A stretch of DNA of 64,000 nucleotides from Cycas panzhihuaensis (Eukaryota > Cycadophyta), in the NCBI GenBank assembly GCA_023213395.1, contig CM041465.1, positions 29,705,741 through 29,769,740 on the forward strand, in the 5' to 3' direction. The translations under genes were made by a program, and so were the position numbers. Each line of letters starts with the position of its first letter. The stretch's first letter is position 1. Shown here one piece after another: positions 21,691-33,982 of this stretch. The notes under the pieces were generated by a model. The model saw nothing but the letters and a program-made list of their open reading frames with translations, was not told the DNA's origin and did not search any database.

Positions 21691-22660
21691 AACATGGCAT
21701 TACAAATGCTTCTTTCCAACAATATAAAACTCAACAATATTAATAACTTTATACCTTAGAGAAAATAAGTCAAAAACTTGCTTATTATGAATGAATATTA
21801 GGCCTATGTCAATGGGTACATACCCATGCTTAAGCCCACTCAAGATCTAAATGATCCCACTAAAACTATTCCACCTAATCTTGTAGCCCTAGCCAACTTT
21901 AAAGCTAAGGATAACATAGCATTATCCTTCCTTGACTTAGCATTTAAAGACCAAGTGGATCAAAACATTGAAACAATACAATGCTCAAATAAAGCTTAGA
22001 CCATACTTTGTTCACTCTATGAATCTAGGTCTCTTACCCTTAAGGCTCGCCTATTTGCCATGCCTTTTGCCATAAATATTATAAGTCATTTAATTAAAGT
22101 CAAAACTATTAGAAACTAATTAATTATCCTTGGTACACCACCTTTCGACTAGGATCTAATCTCAAGTATTATAAATATTTACCCATTAAATACAACTCTG
22201 TTATCTCTAAGTTACATTACAATTACACTAAGATGGACTTCATAACCTTTGAGGGACTCTTGTTTCAAGAGGAAATATTCTCAATAAGCTAGAGGTGACA
22301 TCGATATCTGACTCAACTCCTGTCTTTGCAGTCTAAAACTTAAAAAAGGGTAAGACTATTAATAGAGTAGCCCAACAACTTAGTCAATGATAAGATCTAA
22401 CTCAACTCTTGGACTTTCTCTCTATATCATAAGTGTTACACTAATAGCCAACTCAGAAGCATCTTATTGGCACCTCCTCCTCCTCTTGTCCAACTCAGTA
22501 GCTTCAACAATTATAGCATCAACCATAGGGAAAGTCTCAAAAGAATCAATAGGGTAAACAAAATATAACCTATCTCTATTGTGGAAAATCTACACACTTA
22601 GTTATTGAATGTAGAAGAAGATAAACTGATTTACAACTCTTACAAAACCAAGGGAGCCAA
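21690..22660 (+). pseudogene. gag: E3 gag, broken
   Basis: Near 21693 the frame reads MALQMLLSNNIKLNNINNF, then VKNLLIMNEY and AYVNGYIPMLKPTQDLND, the N-terminal copia gag pattern, followed by FKAKDNIALSFLDLAFKDQV and YESRSLTLKARLFAM (core). The middle is disrupted by stops and shifts. The zinc knuckle YLYCGKSTHLVIEC is at about 22578-22615; its first Cys is Tyr. The tail after it is rich in Gln, Gly, Tyr and Pro. This gag is clearly different from that of E2 and E5. Confidence 0.8.
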
Positions 22661-22979
22661 GCATATAGGCTAGTCTATCAACAACCACCCCCCAATTATC
22701 AATAAGGAGCATCTTCATACCATTAAGGAGGTCCTTATTATTAATATGATGGTCTAGTTCAACAATAAGGAGGTCTTTTTTACCCACAAGGAGGGCCATT
22801 GTATCAACCTCAAGGCTAATTCTATTAGCAGAATTAGAATCCAAGGGCTACACAAGGCCAAAGACCTCAAGATAGGCAATGGTTCTTAAATAGGAATCAA
22901 GGGAACTAATAATACAATTAACAATAAGGTGGAAATATGGAAGATGGTCAAGACTTCTCCTCCCATAGCCTATTTTTTA

Positions 22980-23560
22980 CAGCATTATCCTCTTAGCTTT
23001 ATGAAACCACATGGCTTCTTAATTCTGGTGCAATAAGATACATGACAAGTTATGAAAAAATGTTGGAAGAGACCCAACCAATCAACACTCAAATGGTCAC
23101 ATTTGGGGACAACATGACTTACAATGTGACAAAAATTGGTAGGGAACTAATCATATTAAAGGACTCCAACATTAGACACTATATTAGTAATGTGTTCCTT
23201 ATACCTAGCATGAAGATAAACCTTCTTTCCATCAATCAAATAAATAAGTAGAACTTAGATGTCATCTTTAGCTAGGGTATTCGTAGAATTATAGACCATG
23301 ATATAGGCAATCTTGTGGCCATAAGACATAAAGATGGTGTCTTATATAGGCTATATGGAGTCCCTCTTACCACTACTCCTCAACATAAATCCTGCTTAAT
23401 AGAAAACATAACTCAATGTGATAAGGAGAAGGATGTAATTGAGGAAGAGTCCCCTTGCATACATGAGCCAGGAGGATGCTCCCACTCAAAAGATAAAGTA
23501 ACCACAATCAGATCCAAAGACCACCTATGGCATTCATGATTAGGTTATTTAAATATTCAA
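22980..23560 (+). pseudogene. E3 aspartic protease and pre-integrase region, broken
   Basis: WLLNSGAIRYMTSYEKML starts near 23011; the active-site Asp of the protease is Asn. TFGDNMTYNVTKIGREL and NVFLIPSMKINLLSINQI follow (the protease C-terminus), then GVLYRLYG and HLWHS, the pre-integrase zinc region, in which the second His is Tyr (LGYLN). Confidence 0.8.
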
Positions 23561-24420
23561 AGCTTGAATCTCATGTCTAGTCTCAAAATGGTATATAACC
23601 TACCTAAAATCAAGAGATATCAAAACATATGTGAGGCATGCCTAAAGGGAAAGTAGTAAAGAGAAAATTTTCCTTCCAAGAATGCTTAGAGAGCTTCACA
23701 ACTGTTAGAGTTAGTACATTCTAATATTTGTGGGTTTGTGTCCACCCAATCTCTTAATAATAGTTGGTATTTCATTACCTTCATAGATGACTTCTTAAGG
23801 AAAGTATGGGTCTACTTCTTGAGAAACAAATATCAAGCCCTAGACAAATTCAAAGATTTCAAAGCTACTACTAAAAATGAAAGTGGAATGAGAATCAAGA
23901 CCCTTAGATTTGATAATGATAGTGAATATATTTTAAATCAATTTAATAACTTTTGCAAAGAACATGGCATCTAACATCAATTTTCTTCTCCTCATGCACC
24001 TCAGCGGAATGGTATAGCTAAAAGGATGAATTAGACTTTAATCAATAAAGGAAAATCCATGCTTAATGCAGCCAACCTTGCCATTAGATTTTAGGTTGAT
24101 GTCATTTCCATAACTACATACCTAACCAACATAAATCCCATAGTTATAGTTAGGAACATTACTCCCGAAGAAGCTTGGTCAGGTCAGAAACCATCTGTAG
24201 ATCACCTAAGGATCTTTAGATGCACGACATACAAACAGGTCCTAAAGGATAATAGGAGAAACTTGATGACAAGAGCCTTAAGTGCATCTTCATTAGCTAT
24301 GTACCTAGTTGCAAAGCCTATAAAGTCTTTGACACAGTTGGTAACTAAACTTACATGACACGTGATCTAATCTTTGTAGAAGAACCTCAGATATTGACAC
24401 CTTCTCCACATTAGATTATA
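23561..24420 (+). pseudogene. E3 integrase, two catalytic residues lost
   Basis: CEACLKGK gives the two zinc Cys (about 23633). The core has LVHSNICGFV, where the first catalytic Asp is Asn; YFITFIDDFLRKVWVYFLR; RFDNDSEY with the second Asp at 23912-23914; and NGIAKRMN, where the catalytic Glu is Lys (24020-24022). Spacing is still 35 residues. Both losses are G-to-A changes. ITPEEAWSGQKPSVDHLRIF at about 24140-24215 begins the C-terminal domain. Confidence 0.85.
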
Positions 24421-26265
24421 GAAAAATATGAAGTTGGTGTGACACAAGTGACCCTTGGACAAACTTTAGAGCCGCTTGTACTAGCTTACTCCTATACTCC
24501 TAGTCCATCATCAATTCTAACAACTTCTTTTTCATCTACTCAAGTAAGTACAAACTTGCCACCCATTTCAATTGATGACCTTTAGGTGGAAGCCACCAAT
24601 TTTTAACCACCTCCTAAGTGGATACAGCATCTTTTAAAGGATGTTCATCCTTCTCCCACAGTTGCAAAAAGGCTTTCTAAGATGAGACACTCTATGAATT
24701 TTGCCCTTATGGCACATGTCCTTGAAACTCCTGAGCCTTCCATATTTGAGGAGGCAGTCAAAGACCAAACGTAGAAAGTAACTATGGATAAAGAAATGAA
24801 TTCTTCTATCTTAAAAAATAACACTTGGGAGCTAACTAAATAACCACCTTGGAAGAAAACAATTGATTGTAGATGGATATACAAGATAAAGTTCCATGCA
24901 GATGGTACCATAGAGCATCACAAAGCCCACCTTGTTACAATAGGTTTGAAACAATAAGAAGGGATTGACTATGATGATACATTTGCATCAGTAGCTAACA
25001 TGACCATATTCTATTTGGTTATGTCCCTAGTAGCCCAATTTGGATAGTTTGCCTATCAAATGGATGTGAAGAGTGCTTTCCTTAATGGAGAGATCAAAGA
25101 AGAGGTTTTCTTAAAGCAACCCCCAGGGTATGTTATTCCAAGATAAGAACACTTAGTTTGCATACTCAAGAAATCCCTTTATGGACTCAAGTAGGTACCA
25201 CATGCATGGTATGCAAAGATAGATACATTTCTCACTCAGCATGGATTTAACCATTTACCCTCTAACCTTGATCTTTATATTTAGGTTAGAGATAATTTGA
25301 TCACCATTACTATACTTTATGTGGATAATCTTTCTATCACTGGTAATGATACAGATGGAATTTCTTAGCTCCAATTAAAGTTAAAGAGCAATTTTGAGAT
25401 AACTAACCTTGGTTTGCTTCATTACTTCCTTGGAATTGAAGTTTGGCAAGAACCAGGACACATCCTCCTAAATCAAACCAAGTATGTTAATGAACTCTTA
25501 GAAAAATTCGGGATGACTGAATGCAAGCTTGTACCAATTCCTATGGAGATAGGAACCAAGTTAAATCTAGACGAACAAGGCAAATCTTTTGATGCCACTT
25601 TGTATTGGTAATTAATTGGGAGTCTCATCTATCTCACTCACATCATCCAGACATCTCATATGTAGCAGGGATTTTCTCCAGGTATATATTATAGCCTAAA
25701 TCATCTCATTAAAAAGTAGCCACTAGGATACTTAAATATATTTCATGGCAGTCATCAGTATGGCTGTGAGTATAATAAGATTGAATCACCTATTCTAAAG
25801 GGACATACAGATGCTGATTGGGTTGGTTTCCAAGATACATGCCATTCAACTTCAAACTATTATTTTGATATGAACTCAATTGTAATCTCATGGAGTTATA
25901 AAAATCAACCCACTGTTGCCCTTTCCTCTACTGAAGTAGAATATAAAGTAGTTGTCCATGCTACAACCAAGTTGATTTTACTCAGAAGGATTGTCACCAA
26001 GCTTGGTCTTTAGCAGACTTCACCAACCATCTTATGATGTGACAATCAAAGTGTGTTGAAGATGACGAAGAATCATGTATTCCATGCTAGAACTAAGCAC
26101 ATTGAGGTTCATCATCACTTCATCTATGAACATGTCTAAAATAGAGAAGTTGATCTCATCTATCATCCTACTGAAGACTAGGTTGCAGACATCTTCACTA
26201 AAGCACTTGGTAAACCAAAGTTTGAACGGTTTAAATTTGACATCGATATCTAAAGAAATGAAGTT
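24421..26265 (+). pseudogene. E3 reverse transcriptase and RNase H, broken
   Basis: [51 protein letters not shown] and SLYGLK.VPHAWY are the RT motifs (24855-25210). The active-site box is LYVDN (about 25317-25331): the second Asp is Asn. LHYFLGIEVWQEPG starts the thumb at 25419. RNase H begins near 25800 with GHTDADWVGF, then LSSTEVEYKVVVHATTK and CDNQSVLKM, and ends TKHIEVHHHFI and DIFTKALGKPKFERFK at about 26230. Multiple Gln-site stops and one shift near 25620-25740. Confidence 0.88.
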
Positions 26266-26280
26266 GTTATTAAGGGAGGG

Positions 26281-26665
26281 CGTTAAAACATTATAATACC
26301 TCCTCTATTTCTTCTTATTTATGTAAATTCATGTTTATAATGTATTAATGGATCCTTGATGTAATTTAATCATATTCGATAGTGAGGTTAGGTCCACCTC
26401 TTGTGCTATTAAGTTAGCATATTATATTACATTATAATCTTGGCAGATGGATATAAATATTACCCTGCACCTTTATACTTCATATATTGGATTCTGATTA
26501 ATGCAGAAGCTCTACCCAAGAGAGAGCCTACAGTGTGGTGAATTCACCTGTACCATTACATGATCACATGTTTTACTTATTTTCTTGATTTATTGAATAT
26601 TTATCAATATTTTTCTTATTATACTTGAATCAGAGCACATGTATTTAGATCACGTTATTCTCATA
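26281..26665 (+). repeat. 3' LTR of E3
   Basis: Matches the 5' LTR; its terminal TG is CG. Preceded by the polypurine tract ATTAAGGGAGGG (26269-26280). Confidence 0.92.
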
Positions 26666-26670
26666 AAATA

Positions 26671-27165
26671 TTATAGAATTTAATATCATTGTTGAAAACC
26701 CACTAATGCTAGATATTATCAAGCATTGTATCCCTGGTTATTATTTTTATTACATCCTAATTTCATTCTTTTTCTAAGATATTTTCTAATAGGGATGTTG
26801 TTACTACCAAGGATTTTACAAACTAATTTTCCACCTTGGGTACATGCTTAATGTTGAAAGACCAAAAATTCTTAATAATCCCCATGATCCTTTGTTTATA
26901 GGCTTTAAACCTTTTATGCTTAATAGAGCATTACTCCATGATCTACTACACTACATTAGAATATCCAAAGGCCTTCAATAACTTTATCTTTAGACTTTGT
27001 GCCTTTTGCAACCCCAAAATGAATACCTCATACTCTACCATGTTGTTTATGTAATCAAAAGTGAGTTTGTAGGAAAACGGGAGGATCTATTTAGAAGGGG
27101 GATTAAGTACAATCCCTACGCTAACTCTTATTCTAGATCTCATACCATAAAAATATAATGACTAG
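26671..27165 (-). pseudogene. G1 extra RNase H domain between protease and RT
   Basis: SLYFYGMRSRIRVSVGIVLNP (about 27100-27160) is the first strand, with the catalytic Asp replaced by Tyr. NNMVEYEVFILGLQKA (second acidic residue present) and FGYSNVV (expected Asp replaced by Tyr) follow, then FNIKHVPKVEN.FVKSLVV (the C-terminal helix), ending in the TRDTMLDNI..WVFNND segment that in related proteins leads to RT. This is a second, archaeal-type RNase H, distinct from the one after RT. Confidence 0.75.
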
Positions 27166-27249
27166 CTCTAGGTGAGGTTAGATTTCTCTTCATCATATCA
27201 TAGTTCATCTAAGGTGGGAAATTCATCCTCCATGTTCTACAAGACTATG

Positions 27250-27720
27250 AAGGTGCCCATTCCATTAGGCTTAAGTGAGCACACTACTATTTCCTCCCCT
27301 ATGTTTTGCACATGAATGACATGCTTATCCTCCCTTAGCAAAGATAACAAATCTCTACCTAATGGAAATAAGATGGTATTCATTCTAATACTTAGTATTG
27401 CCCCAATTTAATTAACCCAATATCTTCCCCAAAGTAGATTATAAATGGGTGGCAATATTAACCACCATTATTATAATGACTATTATTACCCTTAAATTGG
27501 CCAAAAGGTTAACCTTGATGTCTTTGATCTATCCTATAATATATATAGATCTATGATCAAGGTCCCTCACTAGTTGATCAACTTATGACTACTTTAATCC
27601 CAAGGTTTAACTAACGACAGAGGGCATTGCATTATACATTGCTATTATATCCACTATGAAATTGTGTAAGATAAAGTGGTCATGAATATTAAGATACAAA
27701 TAAAATGGGGGGTTTTTAGA
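27250..27720 (-). pseudogene. G1 gypsy protease region, broken
   Basis: The minus-strand frame contains LVRDLDHRSIYIIG and IKDIKVNLL (about 27490-27570), then LGAILSIRMNTILFPLGR (about 27360-27410), a pattern seen in the protease region of plant gypsy polyproteins. The catalytic Asp triad could not be placed with confidence because of a frame change. It joins directly to the extra RNase H. Confidence 0.55.
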
Positions 27721-28049
27721 CTTTGTAAGGAGGATAGATGTTTTAATTGCATATTTTCCTTGCATTATTGCAACCTTTTCTCTAACTCTCTTTTCTTATA
27801 ATATACTTATTAACTTTTCTCTTTGAGTAGGAAGCTTCATATCTTGATACAAATTCAAAACCATAAGGCATCTCATCAAATCCTTAAGAATGTCATATTC
27901 CTTAGGTTATAGTGTAGGCATATTATTTACTTGTTTTGGAGGTGCTAGTTGTCTAGTAAGAAGTGGATTCCTAAGAGGTTGATTAACTAATGGTCTCATG
28001 GGTGGCTTCACCACTCATGCCTAACTAAGTCTTAAATCCATGCCTCTCT

Positions 28050-29265
28050 AATCATCTAAACTTTTCCCTCCTTATTTAGATCCTTGATCCACCATGTGAC
28101 CTTTGGTTAATATTGCATCCCATCTCTAACTGCATGATTTAATCCATTAAGGGTTCATCAAATTAGGAAGAATAAGGTTCTCCTTTTATTAATCCTAATA
28201 ATATATCTCTAAACCCAATTAATTATTTATCAATGAGTTGGGTTTGTAACTCCTTATAATTAGTTGAATTAGGCTTAGTCTTAATCCTTTTCAATATTTT
28301 AGAATGATAAGGTTTCTTCTCCTTAGTCTACCTTTTTAAATATTACAATCCATTATTTAATTTCTTTATGAGAGCCTAAGTTTGGGAATCTAAGGATTGT
28401 TATGGAGCAAGGATGCTTCCTTCCTAGCCTAGAAAGTAGGTAGGGGTTGGTCTTTCCAAATTTCCATCCCAATAATTAACCCCTCACTCTCCTCATTAGT
28501 GATTAGAAGCTTGTACATCAACATAAGCCTCATGTTATTATCCATTCCTCTTCTAATAACCGCTCTAGTTAGACCTCATTTAAGGGTTTGTTAATGGGAC
28601 TAATCCTCTTTACTATCTTCTCAAACCTTTTAATATAATAGATATATACACTCTTGGGCCTCTCCTAATGGTGAAGAGTTCCTTTTTAAGTAAGACATTA
28701 GTCTTAGTACAAAAATATTTTGGCCTAAAGGCTTCTATTAATGTCCTCTAGTCAATTCTAGTACTAATAGCCAAGCATTGAAACCAGTTCATTGCTCTAC
28801 CCTTAAGTGAGTGTATAAAAAGTCTCACTATTGCATAGACTTTGGTGATGTTAAGTTTCTTAATCATTAAAGAAAATTGTTCAAGGCATTACTCTCTAAT
28901 TATAACACCATTTACAATAAATTTATTTCAAACATTATAGGCCTTGTTTAGGATGTCATGTAGAACACTAATTAAATTTAGAGGATCATTAGTCAACCAT
29001 GGCATGAGTTGATCATTATTATTTATGCCTACTCTAAAATTTTCATTATTATCTCTTACAAAATTAAACCTAATCTCTTATCCCAAATTCCCTATGTTAT
29101 CCTCCATTTATTTAGATTGAAGTTCTTTCAATTTCTCTTTGATAGTGTAGAGTTCTAAACCTCTAAAGTGAGTGTTGGCCTAAATTGGCCATATACCTCT
29201 TCTTTGAGGAAGTTGCACTAACTCTTCCTCAATACCCCATTTCCTTTAGGAGAGAGTATATGGCC
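28050..29265 (-). pseudogene. gag: G1 gag (gypsy), broken
   Basis: Reading from 29265: EAIYSL, LYTIKEKLKELQS, then the retrotransposon-gag core with YAIVRLFIHSLKGRAMNWFQ (about 28790-28850) and RTLIEAFRPKYF, KKELFTIRRGP (about 28660-28740), the standard pattern of plant gypsy capsid. Downstream frames are shifted but still show MRLMLMYKLLITNEE. No zinc knuckle was found. Confidence 0.75.
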
Positions 29266-29649
29266 TCTGAGGCTACACTACCAATTACATAAAATAACTC
29301 TAATGAAAGAAAAATTTATGCAAACTTACTTCAAAGTTCAAAAGTTTTAGATTATTATCCCTAGTATGGTTGTGAATTTTATGTTGTCATCTCTCTTTGT
29401 ACCATTCAAAATGACTTAACCCAAAAGTAATCATGGTATACTATGATTATGGCTAATGCAAGGGTAATGAAAATAGTGGGACTTAAAGACCCTTCACTTT
29501 AATAAAGTAATTCCATTATAATTACAAAAAAATAAAAAAAGAGTGAAAATATGTTTTTACTATTGAAATATTAGCTCAATTTAAAAGGACTAAACTATTT
29601 GGAGAAACAGAAAATATAATGAAAAAAAAATCAATGATGTCTCTAGTTA

Positions 29650-29990
29650 ATTAAGATGAGAAAACTAGCCTTGCTAAATAACTCATCTACTAATTAAAAA
29701 CCTAACAAACACAAAAGTTATAGATGGAATATGAAATTAATGATACCTCAAATTAATTCAAATGAGAAAACTAGACCTACTAAATCACTTATCCATCAAT
29801 CTAAGACTCATCAAAGGTATAAGATATGGATAGAATATAAAACCAAACAATTGATTATATATATTAGCCCTACTAAATCATCCCACCAACCATTTGATTT
29901 TAAAAGAAGGGAGAATGGAAGTGTACTAAAGGTAATCGATAATGTGTAGTGATTTCCAATAGTATTTATGCATCCCATGCCTACTAAATA
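29650..29990. repeat. Degenerate tandem repeat, about 100-bp unit
   Basis: The words AGAAAACTAG...CTACTAAAT recur; the CTACTAAAT landmark is at about 29671, 29777, 29870 and 29981 (93 to 111 bases apart). Copies are diverged. Confidence 0.5.
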
Positions 29991-32217
29991 ATCCAAAATG
30001 TAAATTGAAATATTAATACACCATCACCAACTAAAATAAATAAAATACTATTGAGATTATAATTTCATTCCTCTCAATTAAATAATAGTCCAACGAAATC
30101 ACTGAATCAATAAGATAAATATAGATTTATAGTAGCTCAGTTTAGAAGGTAAATAGACACCATGATATATTCACTATTGTAAACGAACAACACCATTAGA
30201 TTAAAGAATATACTCACTTATCAACCAATTTCTCAAATAACTTTCATAAATACTCAATGAATTAGTATATTAAATCATACCAAAATGTGTTATAACCCAA
30301 CATTAATTGGGGCTAAATGAGTTTTTAATATATTAAGATAAATGAAAATGGCCAATTTACAAATAGTTTTAGGAGTGGCACAACCCAAAAAATCTAATAG
30401 AAAGTAATAATCTCTTTAAGATAGTGAGTTTATAATGAAATCTTAAGAGCAACACTACCCAAAAATCTCTAAGATAAACCAACAATATTCCTAACAAGAT
30501 AGTGATTGACACTTCATAGTTTCCATTCATTTGATATTTCCACTACTATTGGGCTTCTTCCCTTAGCCTAGGATTTGCACTTAGATTTATCTCAATGATA
30601 TGAAAACCTAAAAGGATAAATTTATCATTAAAGTCTAAAAAATAGGATAAGAAAACAACATAAAGAGAAACTAAAAGAATGAGAATGCTACAAGTACAAG
30701 GGAAGGATAATCTAATCTAACTAATAAGAAAGTCCCTTTACTTTTCATTCCTTTTTCCTTTATACATGTATATTTGCTAATCCCATGATCATTTGCATCT
30801 TTAGGTCTATTATCATTAGAAGGTCTCTTATGTCTATTCATGATAACAACCATAATCATATAGGATGTGTGCATTCAAGTTCCATTTTAGTTCAAAATGG
30901 GATATGAACTAGGCCCCACTTTATTGCCTAATTAGAAAGTATAATCTAATTTTCTAATGAAACTTTTCCCATGTGGAATTTATTCTTCATATGTTATCTA
31001 ATCTTATGTGATTAATTGTACACCACTAGTTTATACTAACCTATTAGGTTTGAAGATATCATTTTCTTATGTAGTGTATCAACTAGTTCTTTTTAATATT
31101 ATAATGTCCTTTTAAGACCTTTAAAATATATTACCATTATCAAAATTGATTAAGTCTCTCAATGGTACCATATCTCAAGTTACTCACCATAGTTAAATCT
31201 ACTTGAATTTGGAACTCTTAACCATGATTCATATAAATCATAGATGTAAAGGTATATAATTAAGAAAGTATAGATTGAAATTCTAGCTAGTGGTAGCCCT
31301 GCCAACCATGAAATAAGATTGTATGGTTTGTGATTCCCTTTTTTATCTCCTATGAAATTACTCCTAATATTTTGTTTAGGCTAGGTAATTCACCACTCAA
31401 ACTTACTTCTCCTTAGTTGCTCATGATTTCTCATAGATTCTTGAAATATGCCATGCCTAACTTAACATAGGGTAACATTCTTCCAATGATCTATATGTAA
31501 GCATGGCCTTATCTTCTTGCAATTCCTTATTATTATTTTATTTTATTTTATGCCACTAGTCTCTTAATTAATGACACACAAGGAATTTCACTTTCCACTC
31601 ACCTCCTATAAGGTTCATGATGAGAAAAAATTGGAGGGAAATAGTGTCTCGTAAGATCGATAACTATAGACCTATAATCATTACATATACTAATTTAATG
31701 CAACATTCATTACTAGGTCACTTCATTATTTAACACGTTTATGCTCCTAACATGATTGAAAAGGTGGTAATGACTTGGACTTGATGCCATGTGGTCACTC
31801 ATATATAATTTATTTTATATCCATCCCTTCTAATCCACCTTTATGCTTTGCTTAACTCAAGTCATCCATTGCTTGATAAGCTATCCATCTTTTCTACAAT
31901 CTCCTTATGCAATACTAGGATTAATTATAAAGTTGCAAACTCAATATTTCCTTTAAGTTTATATATCTCTTCTTCTCATGGAGGAAGCTTGTCCCACTCC
32001 CTAAGGATGATGGACCTTAGGTTTGCATGTTATGAGGCCCAAGCACAAATATATCTAATCCATTTTCCAAGCTTAGTTTTAGGCTTGAAGGTTAATTACT
32101 TCAATTCATCTTCAATCACCTACTATGCATCCTTGCTAAACTAATCTTAGTCTATAAACATTTCTTTTCCAAAATGAATAGATCGAGTTCATCCTTCAAA
32201 GACTACATTTCAACTAT

Positions 32218-32332
32218 CTTAACCCTTTTTAATTATTATTTTAGTTCTTTTCTTTTTATAATTAAATAATGTAATAACAACATTGAGATAAAAAAAGAAA
32301 AAGAACTAAAATTATGATTAAAAAGGGTTAAG
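32218..32332. repeat. Foldback repeat, ~41-bp arms
   Basis: Left arm 32218-32258 starts CTTAACCCTTTTTAATTA; right arm 32292-32332 ends TTAAAAAGGGTTAAG. The arms pair with few mismatches around a loop of about 33 bases. A third copy of the left arm's core (CCTTTTTAATCATAATTTTA) follows at about 32392-32420. Confidence 0.75.
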
Positions 32333-33379
32333 AGGGGGAACTCTAATTGGATTTAGGCTTTGTAATTAATGAATGTTATATAATCCTTTTTAATCATAAT
32401 TTTAGTTCTTTTTTATTATTTACCTTAATATTATTATAGTATTCTTTCATTACACAATCTAAATATTATAAGTTCTACTGCCTCTTGAATTTGCCTAGTA
32501 GTATTAGTAATAGATCTAGTCTAGTTTAGATTCAAATTTAAAATGTATTTTCATTTTGTTATAAAAGGCCTAGCCACCTTCAGTCTTTATGGTAACCACA
32601 TATTTTTTAAAAGAACCAAACTTACCAAATTCTTACAAACCTTATTCAAAAGAGACTTACACTCTAATAAAGACCTATTTCAACCTTTGGATACTTTTCT
32701 TCAATATGAATAACCTTTTCATTAAATACCAAAGATATAAGGTTAAGGCTTTACCTTTATTCTTTAACTTACTAATTAAGGAGTCAATTGATTATAAATC
32801 TTTACTTCTCCTTTCTACATTGCTCCTTAGTATTTCTAATTCTTTTGTAGATACCTCCTACAATTAGCTAATTATGGTGCTAAAGTTAGAGTTATCTACT
32901 TTAATTTAAGAATTCTCTTATGAAAGGATCAAACTTTTAACCCTTTAGGCTATATTTTCCTACATAATATCTTGTAATTGATCTTATAGGGATCTAACCA
33001 CTAGGCTTATGGATAAGTGCAAACTAACTCCCTTTAGTCTTATGTTCTCTTTAACAAATAATGAAATTTCCTTAATCTACTTATTTCCTTTTATAACAAC
33101 TTTCTATAGGAATTTATTGTCCCCATTCCATTAGTAGAATCCTTTTTCTACTATAGGGTATTAAGATAGCAATTAGGCCTATCGTGTCACTAATGCTCTT
33201 ATTCTTATACATCCTTCCACCCAAGGATTTAAGGTAGATGTATGTTCCATTCTCTCCTCTTCTCAGGGCATTTTCTTACTTTTTTACATCATATGTTCCT
33301 ATTAAACTTATGCCTCTAAGTGTTATTGAGAGGAGGTATGGGGAAATTTTGAAACTATTTAAGTCTTTGATATATCTCC

Positions 33380-33977
33380 TATTAGGAAATATGATAATAA
33401 TGGTTTGGAGGCTAAATTTTTGATAAGTTGGCAGTGCCTTTTCCCCCTAAACCTTCCTCGGGGGGGTTCTAAGGGGGGCAGGAGGCCCCCTTGGTCAGGG
33501 AGCCCCCGACCCAAAAATCTAGCACTAGAAAGTATATTAAATTATAAAGAGAATCAGGGTCGTTCACTGAAAATACCCTAGATTCTATGATCAAGATTTG
33601 TGCCTTGTATGACTCTCTCATGTAGCCTGATTTAGGGCATTTTTCATCATGTTGATAGTGTTCAATGCACTATGAGGAGTTGGGTGGCTGGTTGTTGTTG
33701 TTGTCAACACTCTGCTATAGACTATGTACATTTTCTTCATTCTTTGATAATAAAGATCGATACCTTTCCTATGTGGATGTTACCCTAGCACATTACTAGG
33801 GTTTTACCATGTTATATCAGGTGTATATGTGATGCTTGGATTTCTTGTTCATTTTATTATTTTATCTCTTATTTAAGAACTTGCATGTTAAATTTTAGTT
33901 TCGATTCCTACAACTAGTTGTAAGAATAGTTTAGATCTTGGTGGCAGTTTAAGGGTTGGGACCTTATCTTCTCAACA
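33380..33977 (+). repeat. Solo LTR of the E1 family
   Basis: Matches the E1 LTR (2387-3035) in opposite orientation along its whole length, including the G/C-run block (about 33435-33515) and the end TTCTCAACA. It is bordered by a perfect 5-base duplication TCTCC (33375-33379 and 33978-33982) and has no primer site or polypurine tract beside it, so it is a solo LTR left by recombination. Confidence 0.9.
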
Positions 33978-33982
33978 TCTCC

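Larger units (their letters stand above)
19705..26665 (+). mobile_element. Ty1/copia element E3, complete with two LTRs
   Basis: 5' LTR 19705-20089, primer site, 1.6-kb leader with the shared module, gag, protease, integrase, RT, RNase H, polypurine tract and 3' LTR 26281-26665, all on the plus strand. It splits the G1 gypsy element. The flanking 5-mers are AAACA (19700-19704) and AAATA (26666-26670), a target duplication with one change. All enzyme active sites carry substitutions, so it is inactive. Confidence 0.92.
17489..29265 (-). mobile_element. Ty3/gypsy element G1, split by E3, no integrase seen
   Basis: Reading right to left: gag (29265-28050), protease (27720-27250), an extra RNase H (27160-26680), then E3 inserted at 19705-26665, then RT and RNase H (19704-18050), then the LTR-like block. 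Sequence at both sides of E3 joins in sense and order, and 5-base flanks AAACA and AAATA suggest the target duplication. The order protease, RNase H, RT, RNase H is that of a subset of plant gypsy polyproteins known to me; integrase, which should follow, is missing. A 5' LTR was not found to the right of gag. Confidence 0.75.
29266..33374. other. AT-rich sequence without genes
   Basis: No supported coding region; short open stretches (for example 31848-32144, 32589-32867) have no recognisable motifs. It should contain the G1 leader and 5' LTR, but neither could be identified. It holds a degenerate tandem repeat and a foldback repeat, listed separately. Confidence 0.5.

Noticed and set aside
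29266-33374. Expected 5' LTR of G1
   Set aside because: No sequence resembling the 17489-18045 block, its 29-bp array, or a primer site was found here, so none is annotated.
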